In this document: piece after piece, positions 16,591 to 23,796 of the stretch
Numbering within the stretch: the first letter of the stretch is position 1
Layout: every line of letters begins with the position of its first letter
Assembly: GCA_964585245.1 (NCBI GenBank)
Contig: CAZPCV010000018.1
Location: 1 to 26,208 of the forward strand
Origin: CAZEDL01 sp964585245
GTDB taxonomy: Bacteria; Patescibacteriota; Patescibacteriia; Magasanikbacterales; GWA2-37-8
Reading direction: 5' to 3'
DNA length: 26,208 bases
Position numbers and translations under genes: made by a program
Notes under the pieces: generated by a model
The model's input: only the letters and a program-made list of their open reading frames with translations
Database searches by the model: none
Told to the model about the DNA's origin: nothing

Positions 16591-17535
16591 TTAACTTTTA
16601 TTGCTAATCCGCTCCAGCCACCGCTGCCGCCAGTACGCTCGTGAATCACGCTCATGAAATTTTAAAATACCGTCTCCTAAAATAACCTGTTTATTATTCT
16701 CACGGGCCAATTGTTTTACACTGGGTTTTAATTTGCGCATTTGCCAATTTTTTAATCGCGTTTGCAACCAATCACCCGCGCTGCCACCCAAGCAGTATTC
16801 TAGAACCTGTTTCACACGCGAGCCAGCTGCTTGCGGCGGGAGTGTCTCTGACAGAACAGCCTCATAGCTGTACCGTATATATTCCTTGGTCCATCGATTG
16901 GCGCGCAGGAAACGAGCCTGCCAGTTTTCTTTATCAAGGATCGGAATCATTCTAAATAACCAATAGGCAAAATGAATATCGTCTTTAGCAATGCGATAAC
17001 GGCCAAAATCTAGATGATAAGTATCGACAAAAAATGACAGACAAATTCTTCCAGCCGTCTCTTCGCCATAGGTACGGCGATTAAAGAGGCGCAGAATGCT
17101 ATTACACCAAAACCGCACCAACCACGTTTTTCCCGGACTGGTAATGACCAAAAAATCAATATCACTCTGTTCAGTCGCAAGTTCGGCCCCGACCGAATTA
17201 CACACTAAAATTGCTTTCAAAAACGGCACGTGCCGAATCAGCGCGGCGGCTTCACGGGCTCGAACTAACCAGTGTTCGGTGGGAATGATTTTTTCCTGGC
17301 GTTTTTTCACGAGTACGGAACGGCCGGGCAAAAAGTAAAAACCATCCGCCGATTCCAGGGCGCTGGCGGGGCCACCAGTCAGAGACTCCAACTCACGAAC
17401 GCAGTCTTCGATCGTTACGCCGGCGGGCGCTCGCCATAAAAAGCGCCACACTTCTTGGGCCGTAAGCGGAAAATCAAATAAATCAAAATACACCAGGCAG
17501 TGATATATTGAAACAGCTAACGGAGAATAATTCAT
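16591..17535 (-). CDS. Nucleotidyltransferase-fold protein (314 aa)
   Basis: The N-terminal segment (about 1-75, including YFDLFDFPLTAQEVWRFL) resembles a winged-helix-like domain common ahead of nucleotidyltransferase domains in Patescibacteria. Residues about 108-131 form a minimal nucleotidyltransferase motif, CNSVGAELATEQSDIDFLVI, with the D-x-D metal ligands at D125 and D127. The Gly normally in the first GS motif appears as Asn here (N113-S114). The C-terminal half is helical and basic. The substrate is unknown. The frame is open upstream to 17688, but that would overlap yidC and its terminator, so the ATG at 17535 is chosen. A TATACT box ends 6 bases before this ATG. Confidence 0.75.
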   Translation of the reverse strand: MNYSPLAVSIYHCLVYFDLFDFPLTAQEVWRFLWRAPAGVTIEDCVRELESLTGGPASALESADGFYFLPGRSVLVKKRQEKIIPTEHWLVRAREAAALIRHVPFLKAILVCNSVGAELATEQSDIDFLVITSPGKTWLVRFWCNSILRLFNRRTYGEETAGRICLSFFVDTYHLDFGRYRIAKDDIHFAYWLFRMIPILDKENWQARFLRANRWTKEYIRYSYEAVLSETLPPQAAGSRVKQVLEYCLGGSAGDWLQTRLKNWQMRKLKPSVKQLARENNKQVILGDGILKFHERDSRAYWRQRWLERISNKS

Positions 17536-17541
17536 AGCTCT

Positions 17542-17547
17542 AGTATA
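17542..17547 (-). promoter_or_regulatory. Possible -10 box for a leaderless nucleotidyltransferase mRNA
   Basis: TATACT (five of six consensus) on the minus strand is followed after six bases by the ATG at 17535, so a standard start site would fall on or near the initiation codon. No good -35 box is visible at 16-18 bases. Confidence 0.35.
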
Positions 17548-17563
17548 GACGAGCGACGGATTT

Positions 17564-17598
17564 AAAAAAAGCCCTCCGATAGTAGGACAGGCTTTTTT
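17564..17598 (-). terminator. Intrinsic terminator of the nusA-yidC unit
   Basis: A stem of 9 bp (17565-17573 with 17590-17598) continues through a small bulge into 3 bp (17575-17577 with 17585-17587). On the minus strand it ends in GGGCTTTTTTT. It lies 18 bases past the yidC stop and could act in both directions. Confidence 0.85.
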
Positions 17599-17615
17599 GG
17601 ACAGACTAAAAATAA

Positions 17616-18383
17616 TTAACCAACAATTTTGCCTTCGATAACTGGCGCTGCCGGGCCAGAACTGCTCGGAGTTTTTTTGGCGAGCCATTGCTGCTGCAAA
17701 GCCATGAGCGCCGTGCTAATACACCAGTACAGCGTCAGGCCGGCGGGCAGTTTAAAACCGATAATAGCGGTGAGGACTGGCATGACATAGAGCATTTGTT
17801 TATTCATCATTGCCATCATGTCTTCGTCTTTGGCCCCCTTGCCAGCGGTGGCGGGTGGAGATTTTCTCATCAGGCTTTTCGCTTGCCAAAATTGGGCAGC
17901 ACCAGCTAATACCGACAACACAATGCTGGGAGTAGAAAGATTGAATACCCCTAAAGAAATAGGGTTAATGGTACCGGGATTATGAACAAACGAGTATAAA
18001 GAGAGGGCAATATCTTTGGAAGCCAGGCCATCGCGCAAGACTAGATACAACGCGATGAGGATCGGCAACTGTACCAACATAGGCAAGCACGATGTCATCG
18101 GATTTACCTTGTGATTTTTGTATAATTCCATGGTCGCCTGGGCCTGGGCCTGCTTATCATTTGGGTGTTGCTGTTTGAGCGCTTCTAGTTTGGGCTGCAA
18201 TTCCTGCAATGAGCGCTGAGCTTTGATTGATGAGCTGGTTAACGGATATACGATAGCCCGAACCGCAAGCGTAATTACAAAAATTACCACACCAACGTCA
18301 TGACCCGGAATAATATTGTATAGGCCGACAAAAATATTAAACATCGGCTGATACAGAGCGACATGGAATAAAGCTCCAAACAT
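17616..18383 (-). CDS. yidC: Membrane protein insertase YidC (Oxa1 family, 255 aa)
   Basis: This protein inserts and folds membrane proteins, alone or with SecYEG. It is the short Gram-positive or Oxa1-like form without the large periplasmic domain of proteobacterial YidC. The conserved groove arginine is R42 in TLAVRAIVYPLT. A cytoplasmic hairpin (about 52-92, LQPKLEALKQQH) is followed by MTSCLPMLVQLPILIALYL (96-114) and two later helices around 185-230. There is no lipobox Cys at the N-terminus. It lies 41 bases downstream of nusA and is followed by a terminator. The usual rnpA and rpmH neighbours are absent. Confidence 0.95.
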   Translation of the reverse strand: MFGALFHVALYQPMFNIFVGLYNIIPGHDVGVVIFVITLAVRAIVYPLTSSSIKAQRSLQELQPKLEALKQQHPNDKQAQAQATMELYKNHKVNPMTSCLPMLVQLPILIALYLVLRDGLASKDIALSLYSFVHNPGTINPISLGVFNLSTPSIVLSVLAGAAQFWQAKSLMRKSPPATAGKGAKDEDMMAMMNKQMLYVMPVLTAIIGFKLPAGLTLYWCISTALMALQQQWLAKKTPSSSGPAAPVIEGKIVG

Positions 18384-18424
18384 AGAATAATTGCGATTAA
18401 TAACTAAGACTTGACTCTATCACT

Positions 18425-19678
18425 TTATTCAATCGTACTCTCGGTTTCGTCGGTGGGTTCGGCCGGGGCTGCTTCTTCGGCAGGAGCGTCGGCAGTTTTT
18501 TCTTCAGATGCTTCATCTGCTGCTTTAGTTTCTACGGGTGCGGCGGCATCTTGTTCGATGCTGATTTTCCATCCGGTCAAATCAGAGGCCAAGCGGACAT
18601 TTTGCCCGCTCCTACCAATAGCCAAAGAAAATTGTTCCGGAGAGACCAACACGGTGGCCACTTTTTCGGCTTCATTCAAAACGACACTAATAATTTTGGC
18701 CGGAGACAGAGCCTTGGTAATATATTGTACGGCATCCGGATTATATTGGATCACATCAATTTTTTCCCCACCTAATTCTTCGATGACGGTATTGATACGG
18801 CTGCCGCGCTGACCGATACAGGATCCGATCGGATCAATCGATGGATCATTGGTCGCGACCGCTACTTTAGAGCGGAAACCGGCTTCACGAGCCAATCCTT
18901 TAATCTCGATTACGCCATCAGCGACTTCGGGAATTTCTTGTTTGAAAATTTCTTTGACCATGCCGACATGAGCGCGCGATAATACAATTTCCGGGCCGCG
19001 GATAGTCATGGTGACTGATAAGACATAAAATTTCATGCGGCTACCAGGGCGATAGGCTTCACGAAAAATCTGTTGGTCTTGAGGTAGTACCGCGGTGATC
19101 TTGCCCAGATCCACTAATACCTTGCGGCCCTCGACACGCTGAATCGTAGCCTGAATAATCTGACCTTCCTGATTTTTGAAGTCACCGAACACCAAATTGC
19201 GTTCGGCTTCGCGAATCTTTTGAATAATAACCTGCTTGGCCGTCTGAGCGGCCATGCGTCCGAATTCATGCGGAATTTCGAGTACGATTTCGAGCGTTTC
19301 GCCGAGGGTTGCGCCTTTTTTGATTTTCTTGGCTTCGGATAACATTAGTTCGGTCTTGGCGTTGAAGCGGGGCAGGTCGGCGGTTTCTTCTTCGGTCAAT
19401 TCCCGTTCTTCGTCGCGCGCTTTCTGGCGGCGGGCCAATAATTCTTCTTGGGCTTTCTCTAGTACGTCTTCGGCAATGTCTTCGACGACGGTTTTTACAT
19501 CCCAGGCTTTCATGTCGCCGGTTTCGGGATCAAATTTAACTTTGATATTTTGTTGTTTATTGCCAAAATCTTTGCGGTAGGCGGCGGCAAGCGCAATTTC
19601 GATAGTTTCCATCACGGCTTCGTAGGACAGATTTTTTTCGTCGCACAAGGCTTGAATCGCTTTGGTAATTTCGGACAT
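18425..19678 (-). CDS. nusA: Transcription termination/antitermination factor NusA (417 aa)
   Basis: NusA binds RNA polymerase and affects pausing, intrinsic termination and antitermination. From the ATG at 19678 the domains are: N-terminal polymerase-binding domain (1-165), S1 (about 168-235), KH1 with DPIGSCIGQRGSRI (282-295), KH2 with SPEQFSLAIGRSGQNVRLAS (346-365), and an acidic Ala/Glu-rich tail (377-417) rather than the proteobacterial AR repeats. Residues about 77-108 form a charged insertion in the N-terminal domain (RRQKARDEERELTEEE). An in-frame TTG at 19690 would add four residues; the ATG is preferred. It lies 60 bases after the 277-aa orphan and ahead of yidC. The usual rimP and infB neighbours are missing. 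Confidence 0.94.
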   Translation of the reverse strand: MSEITKAIQALCDEKNLSYEAVMETIEIALAAAYRKDFGNKQQNIKVKFDPETGDMKAWDVKTVVEDIAEDVLEKAQEELLARRQKARDEERELTEEETADLPRFNAKTELMLSEAKKIKKGATLGETLEIVLEIPHEFGRMAAQTAKQVIIQKIREAERNLVFGDFKNQEGQIIQATIQRVEGRKVLVDLGKITAVLPQDQQIFREAYRPGSRMKFYVLSVTMTIRGPEIVLSRAHVGMVKEIFKQEIPEVADGVIEIKGLAREAGFRSKVAVATNDPSIDPIGSCIGQRGSRINTVIEELGGEKIDVIQYNPDAVQYITKALSPAKIISVVLNEAEKVATVLVSPEQFSLAIGRSGQNVRLASDLTGWKISIEQDAAAPVETKAADEASEEKTADAPAEEAAPAEPTDETESTIE

Positions 19679-19738
19679 ATTTTTTCTCAACTGATAATTA
19701 AAATTAAATTATTTTATAAAAATGTTAGTGGTATTTAT

Positions 19739-20572
19739 TTAAACAGACTTCCCAACCGTAACTCTATATTTATTATTATTTTTGTGGCACATCACCGTTA
19801 TGAGCATCGGAATTTGTCTATCCGACCCTAGTCCGAACATTGTTTTTTCTACCGTATTTTGTTCGACTCTAATAACAATTGTGCCAACTTCTAATCCTCC
19901 CGACGTAGATGGTGACAGGGCCAGCCTATCAACTTCGCCATTTGCCTGCTCAACAAGTCGATCAAGCTGCTTTATTCTTTGTTCTAGCTCTTCTCTCTGT
20001 ATTGGTTTTTTATCGTAAAACAGAGCTTCGCACGCAAACAATAATTTTTGATTTATTTGTTCTAGCAGCTCTTGTGCTCGCTCGCGGCTGGTCTCTTTAG
20101 CACGACCGGAATCATTTAACTCATCCACCAAATCGTTCATTAACGTCGCTTTTATAATCATTAAAGCCTCTTTAAATCCGCCGTTACTTGTACAAAAAGG
20201 CCGAAAAGTTGTCGCGAGATTTATTTTTTCCAGAGTGGTGGGTGCGTTCTTAATTTCTAAAAGATAGCCTAACATTTGTTCGCACAGATCTTCTTGATTA
20301 CTATTAAGTAGCGGTTGGCGATTTTTTCTAAACTCCGTTAGCTTTTTAATTAGACTTTCAACAGCTGCCTTAGCAGGTATATTTGTTACTAGCTCAACAA
20401 AACCCCTTTTATCCAAAAAAGAGCGCAGCTCGTGGTTACCCCCCGTTTCGCGGACGGGCGAAATTGCTTCTACGATTGTATCATTAGTTTCTTGAACGGG
20501 ATCGGAAACAATTTGTATGTCACCACTACCGAGATGGCCAATCGTAGGCTCTCGCCCTATATCTCTAGGCAT
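19739..20572 (-). CDS. Hypothetical cytoplasmic protein, helical/coiled-coil (277 aa)
   Basis: No recognised family. There is no signal peptide or membrane segment. The N-terminal 45 residues look disordered. A helical region follows (about 48-215) with coiled-coil character near 165-212 (REELEQRIKQLDRLVEQA). A short, probably beta-rich C-terminal domain (about 222-277) has alternating hydrophobic strands such as EVGTIVIRVEQ and PMLITVMCHK. It has its own strong promoter at 20643-20671 and a leader hairpin at 20594-20619, and it precedes nusA by 60 bases, so nusA and yidC may be read from the same promoter. It is probably a lineage-restricted gene. It starts with ATG in a GTATG context. Confidence 0.7.
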   Translation of the reverse strand: MPRDIGREPTIGHLGSGDIQIVSDPVQETNDTIVEAISPVRETGGNHELRSFLDKRGFVELVTNIPAKAAVESLIKKLTEFRKNRQPLLNSNQEDLCEQMLGYLLEIKNAPTTLEKINLATTFRPFCTSNGGFKEALMIIKATLMNDLVDELNDSGRAKETSRERAQELLEQINQKLLFACEALFYDKKPIQREELEQRIKQLDRLVEQANGEVDRLALSPSTSGGLEVGTIVIRVEQNTVEKTMFGLGSDRQIPMLITVMCHKNNNKYRVTVGKSV

Positions 20573-20593
20573 ACACTATAAATTTAAATAATT

Positions 20594-20619
20594 AAAGAGC
20601 ACTATCGGTAGCGCTCTTT
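20594..20619 (-). promoter_or_regulatory. Leader hairpin in the 5' UTR of the 277-aa gene
   Basis: A 7-bp stem (20594-20600 with 20613-20619), one A-C mismatch and a 3-bp inner stem (20602-20604 with 20609-20611) close a tetraloop. It lies between the promoter and the ATG at 20572, followed on the minus strand by GCTCTTTAATTATTTAAATT. The tail is only moderately U-rich, so it could be a weak attenuator or an mRNA-stabilising hairpin. Confidence 0.5.
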
Positions 20620-20642
20620 ATCTAGGGAATCAGAATAAAAAG

Positions 20643-20671
20643 ACTATACCTTACATGTAAAAAATCGTCAA
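20643..20671 (-). promoter_or_regulatory. Strong sigma-70 promoter for the 277-aa gene (and probably nusA-yidC)
   Basis: On the minus strand TTGACG (20671-20666, five of six), a 17-base spacer and TATAGT (20648-20643, five of six). The start site would be near 20636, giving a leader of about 64 bases that contains the hairpin at 20594-20619. Confidence 0.75.
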
Positions 20672-20721
20672 GAGAGACTATTTTCTCTGGTAGATTCAAA
20701 ATTCAATATTGGAATAACAAT

Positions 20722-21600
20722 TTACCTTAATTCATGAATTTTGTCTTTGGGTAAACGCTTGCCTACTAAAATCAAAAAACGTTCAAATTCATTGGCCAAT
20801 TCTTGAGGCGAAAAACTCTCGTCATGTACCACTTTCTTTAATTGAAGCGTGCCATTTGAAAAACGATTAAATTGCAACATCAAATCTAAAAACAAACCCT
20901 TAACTGCCGGGATAAAATTTTGCCACTGCTCAGTTGATATTTCACGAGGAGCTGCACTTGCATTTTCCGAAGTCTTGTCTAAACCGCCCCCCTTTAAATG
21001 ACTACGTAAATTTTGACGAAAATATCGTAACGATGGGCCGGCTTTGCTGAAACTGTCATGATTTTCTGCCATTATTCTGTGACCTTCATATAGTAAAAAC
21101 GGCAACAATCGTTGTATAATGCACTTCGGATATTTTTCTATAAACGCAGCAATATTTGGCGGCATTTCGGCCGTATCCCTATCTTGATCTGCTAAATTTT
21201 TAGAACGACCTTCTAAAAAATCTGTAAAAGGAGCAGCTTTCCTTGAATTAGTCGGAGAAATAGCCTGAATCCCAGGATCAATAAGTTCTGCTAGATCAAT
21301 AAAATAATTTTCTGCTTCTATACTGTCCATTTTTGATTCTAACTGCTCCCGTCTTTTGGCCAACTCGGCTCTTTCTGCCGCTAAACTGCGATGTGTAATT
21401 TTTTTCAAACCAAACCATCCATTTTTTCCGTTTCGAAATCGTTGCGTGTTAACTTCCACATGTTCTGCCAAGGCTGGAATATTTAAGGCCGACTCTTCTT
21501 GGGTACGACGAATTGCTAATTCGTTGGCGTAACGCCCGCCTGGCACAAAACCTCTTTCTTGTGTCACAACTAGTCCCCTTTTTGCACTTTCAGGACCCAT
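20722..21600 (-). CDS. Hypothetical cytoplasmic protein (292 aa)
   Basis: No recognised family. The protein is soluble, charged and mostly helical, without a signal peptide or membrane helix. A likely coiled coil spans about 68-100 (RSLAAERAELAKRREQLESK). A hydrophobic helical core lies near 155-175 (CIIQRLLPFLLYEGHRI) and a helical C-terminus at about 215-292. The frame is open upstream to 21678, which would overlap the L,D-transpeptidase gene by 65 bases. The ATG at 21600, 13 bases after that gene's stop, is the better start. It is the last gene of the leuS-to-transpeptidase run. It lies next to a second orphan of similar size; whether they are related cannot be seen. Confidence 0.65.
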   Translation of the reverse strand: MGPESAKRGLVVTQERGFVPGGRYANELAIRRTQEESALNIPALAEHVEVNTQRFRNGKNGWFGLKKITHRSLAAERAELAKRREQLESKMDSIEAENYFIDLAELIDPGIQAISPTNSRKAAPFTDFLEGRSKNLADQDRDTAEMPPNIAAFIEKYPKCIIQRLLPFLLYEGHRIMAENHDSFSKAGPSLRYFRQNLRSHLKGGGLDKTSENASAAPREISTEQWQNFIPAVKGLFLDLMLQFNRFSNGTLQLKKVVHDESFSPQELANEFERFLILVGKRLPKDKIHELR

Positions 21601-21613
21601 ATCATGCGGCAAA

Positions 21614-22240
21614 TTATTTTTTAAAAACAAGCGATACACGCGGAGTTTTCCCTGAGATAACCACTTTATCCCCGACATCCAAAAATTTATACAAAATTCC
21701 TGCGTCAGCGGTAGAAAGATTCACGCAGCCATGGCTCATGGGGCGCTTGCCGAATTGGGTATGCCAGTATGCGCCGTGTAAATAATAGCCGCGTTTAAAT
21801 TCTAAATTCCATTTGGTATTTGGGTAATCGTAGTTGGCACCAGTGTACCGTTTGGTAGCGACTTTACGTAAAATCCTAAATTCGCCGGTTGGGGTCAGCG
21901 TGGAAAGTAAGCCGCTCGACACAGGCAGGCTGGCTATTTTGACATTATTCAAATAATAACTCAGTTGCTGGGTGGAAAGATCGACTTTTACTGCGCGTGC
22001 CAACGAACGGTCGCGGCCGCCCACAAACGGATTATAACCATTTTGCACCTCTACCCCATCAATAAAGCCGTCCAAATCAGTATCCGGCGCAAGCGGATTC
22101 GTACCCAGCGCCATTTCAACTTCATCCGCCAAGCCATCCCCATCAAAATCGCTTATTTCTTGAGCGCTCACTACACACCACGGGGTAGTTATACTGACTA
22201 ACGACACGAACAATAAAATTAGTTTTAATTTAGAGTTCAT
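21614..22240 (-). CDS. Secreted L,D-transpeptidase (YkuD) with two TSP3/EF-like calcium loops
   Basis: This enzyme forms 3-3 peptidoglycan cross-links or attaches proteins to peptidoglycan through a Cys nucleophile. The 208-aa protein has a signal peptide (1-26, ending VSA-Q). Two calcium-loop motifs follow, DFDGDGLADEVE (31-42) and DTDLDGFIDGVE (53-64). A YkuD domain spans about 83-197. The catalytic motif is complete: H155 in YYLHGAYWH and H170/C172 in SHGCVNLS. It starts 2 bases after the stop of the metallo-beta-lactamase gene, so the two are probably co-translated. The DxDxDGxxDxxE loops resemble the one in the 215-aa membrane protein at 9448-10095, a module repeatedly used outside the membrane in this genome. 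Confidence 0.92.
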   Translation of the reverse strand: MNSKLKLILLFVSLVSITTPWCVVSAQEISDFDGDGLADEVEMALGTNPLAPDTDLDGFIDGVEVQNGYNPFVGGRDRSLARAVKVDLSTQQLSYYLNNVKIASLPVSSGLLSTLTPTGEFRILRKVATKRYTGANYDYPNTKWNLEFKRGYYLHGAYWHTQFGKRPMSHGCVNLSTADAGILYKFLDVGDKVVISGKTPRVSLVFKK

Positions 22241-22242
22241 AT

Positions 22243-23121
22243 TTACTCAATCACTATGTCGCCTTCTTCATCGGTACGCCTAATGGCCGCCCCGGCACGC
22301 TCGAGCTTCTTAAGTACGCGTAGCGACGGATGACCATAGGTATTTTTCTTACCAACAGAAATGATAGCAGTAGAAGCCTGAACAGCTCGCAAAAAGTCTT
22401 CGCCCGAAGACGTATTGCTGCCATGATGACCGGCTTTGAGCACATCAGCACTAAGCCTGGAACAGCGCACTGTATCTACGGTCGAAGTGACTGTCATTCT
22501 ATCCGAGCAATGACGTTTTAACAAGGCCTGTTCCAACGGAATTTCCATATCACCCGTTAATAAAAATGTAGTGCCATTATCACCGGTAACTTTAATGACG
22601 ATAGAAAAATTATTACTATCATCGGCTTTGACCGACAGAGGTAGGTCCGCATCAGGCGATAAAAAATCGAGTGTGGAACTGCTGATGTGCCACACTTCGG
22701 GAGTATCCAGAACTTTTATAACTGCTCCGCTGTGATGTATGGTCTCATCCCATTCTTGCCAATAGGGGTCGTTCGTTTTTTCGCGTCCATTTACCACCAC
22801 TTCTTTTACCTGGTAGCGCTTAAGGACATCGACACAACCGCCATAATGATCCAAATCAGGATGCGTAGCCACCACATACTCAATAGTGCGATCGTAAAAC
22901 GGCAAAATCGCACCCAAACGAGACAGAATGGTTTTATTGGGCCCGCAATCAACCAGCATTTTTTGTCCGTTCTGAAATCGGATAAGCGTAGCATCACCCT
23001 GCCCGACATCTAGAAACGTCACACTAAAATGATGAGCAGAAAGTTGGATTCGCTCTAAACCCCAGGTACTAATGAAGACAAGGAACCCAACTAGTACGCT
23101 ATATAAAATGATCTTTTTCAT
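22243..23121 (-). CDS. Exported metallo-beta-lactamase-fold hydrolase, ComEC C-terminal type (292 aa)
   Basis: This matches the metallo-beta-lactamase domain usually fused to the C-terminus of ComEC, thought to act on DNA during uptake. An N-terminal signal or anchor helix (3-20) places it outside the membrane. Visible motifs are FLDVGQGDAT (36-45), the metal-binding HPDLDHYGG (87-95), LLTGDME and KAGHHGSNTS. The comEC gene at 23793-25340 has the membrane channel but no such domain. The two together, separated by a methyltransferase gene, would reconstitute a full ComEC; this pairing is inference. The gap to the upstream methyltransferase gene is 63 bases. Confidence 0.87.
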   Translation of the reverse strand: MKKIILYSVLVGFLVFISTWGLERIQLSAHHFSVTFLDVGQGDATLIRFQNGQKMLVDCGPNKTILSRLGAILPFYDRTIEYVVATHPDLDHYGGCVDVLKRYQVKEVVVNGREKTNDPYWQEWDETIHHSGAVIKVLDTPEVWHISSSTLDFLSPDADLPLSVKADDSNNFSIVIKVTGDNGTTFLLTGDMEIPLEQALLKRHCSDRMTVTSTVDTVRCSRLSADVLKAGHHGSNTSSGEDFLRAVQASTAIISVGKKNTYGHPSLRVLKKLERAGAAIRRTDEEGDIVIE

Positions 23122-23129
23122 TGCCAGTG

Positions 23130-23158
23130 AAAAAATTAACGACTAAAACAGTTTAGCC
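23130..23158 (-). terminator. Weak terminator-like hairpin between the methyltransferase and metallo-beta-lactamase genes
   Basis: A 7-bp stem with one G-U wobble (23141-23147 with 23152-23158) has a 4-base loop. On the minus strand GTTAA and then T6 follow. The stem is AT-rich, so at most it would give partial termination. Confidence 0.3.
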
Positions 23159-23184
23159 ACGTACCGATTTAACATTGCACCCGC

Positions 23185-23796
23185 CTACTTTTCTGCTACC
23201 AATAATTGATTGATCCACACATCTTTTTCTGCAACAAACACCTGGTGCTTAATTCCAAATGCCAAATCTTCGAGAATTTCGCGAATTTTTTCCGGACGAT
23301 GATAATAGGAAGTGATTTTAATAGCACCCTTGGCAGTCTTTATTTCCGGCGGTTCTTTTTGGTTAATATTCGTAATTACTAATTGTCCACGCGGTTTTAG
23401 CACGCGATACGCTTCGTCAAAAAAGCGACGCGGATCTTTGAGGTGCACGATCAAAAACGTAGCGATCACCATATCGAACGTAGCTTCTGTAAAAGGCAAT
23501 GATTCTGCATCTACCACCTGCACCGTAACTTTATTTTTTAATTTACGCTGTAACACTGCCAGCATGGCTGCAGAAATATCGGTGGCCAGCACCTCTGCGC
23601 CAGAGCGCACCAGCTGCACGGTAAAACGCCCGGTACCCGCCCCGATCTCTAAAATTTTTTTATTCTGTAGGTCGCCTAGTAACGGCAAAAGTTTGCCTTG
23701 TTCAAAGCTATTAAGATACTTTTCTTTGTCATCGTACTTGTCGGCGGCCCAATCGTAACCGACGGCAGAATCGACTATTTTTATAGCTGATTTCAT
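23185..23796 (-). CDS. Class I SAM-dependent methyltransferase (203 aa)
   Basis: A Rossmann-fold methyltransferase with the SAM-binding motif LEIGAGTGRF (49-58), an acidic end of beta-2 (ATDIS), DAESLPF and FDMVIATFLIVHL (motif post-I and motif IV regions), and the VLKPRGQLVITN motif typical of the Methyltransf_11/UbiE-like group. The substrate cannot be told from sequence; small molecules, lipids and quinones are all possible. Its ATG overlaps the comEC TGA by four bases, so it is probably translationally coupled to comEC. There is no signal peptide, so it is cytoplasmic. Confidence 0.85.
   Translation of the reverse strand: MKSAIKIVDSAVGYDWAADKYDDKEKYLNSFEQGKLLPLLGDLQNKKILEIGAGTGRFTVQLVRSGAEVLATDISAAMLAVLQRKLKNKVTVQVVDAESLPFTEATFDMVIATFLIVHLKDPRRFFDEAYRVLKPRGQLVITNINQKEPPEIKTAKGAIKITSYYHRPEKIREILEDLAFGIKHQVFVAEKDVWINQLLVAEK

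Noticed and set aside
17536..17688. Upstream extension of the nucleotidyltransferase gene to 17688
   Set aside because: It would overlap the yidC 3' end and cross the yidC terminator. The extra 51 residues look like translated terminator and antisense-type sequence, while the ATG at 17535 starts the conserved domain.
21601..21678. Upstream extension of the 292-aa orphan to 21678
   Set aside because: It would overlap the catalytic-domain end of the L,D-transpeptidase gene by 65 bases. The ATG at 21600 follows that stop cleanly and has the usual TATG context.
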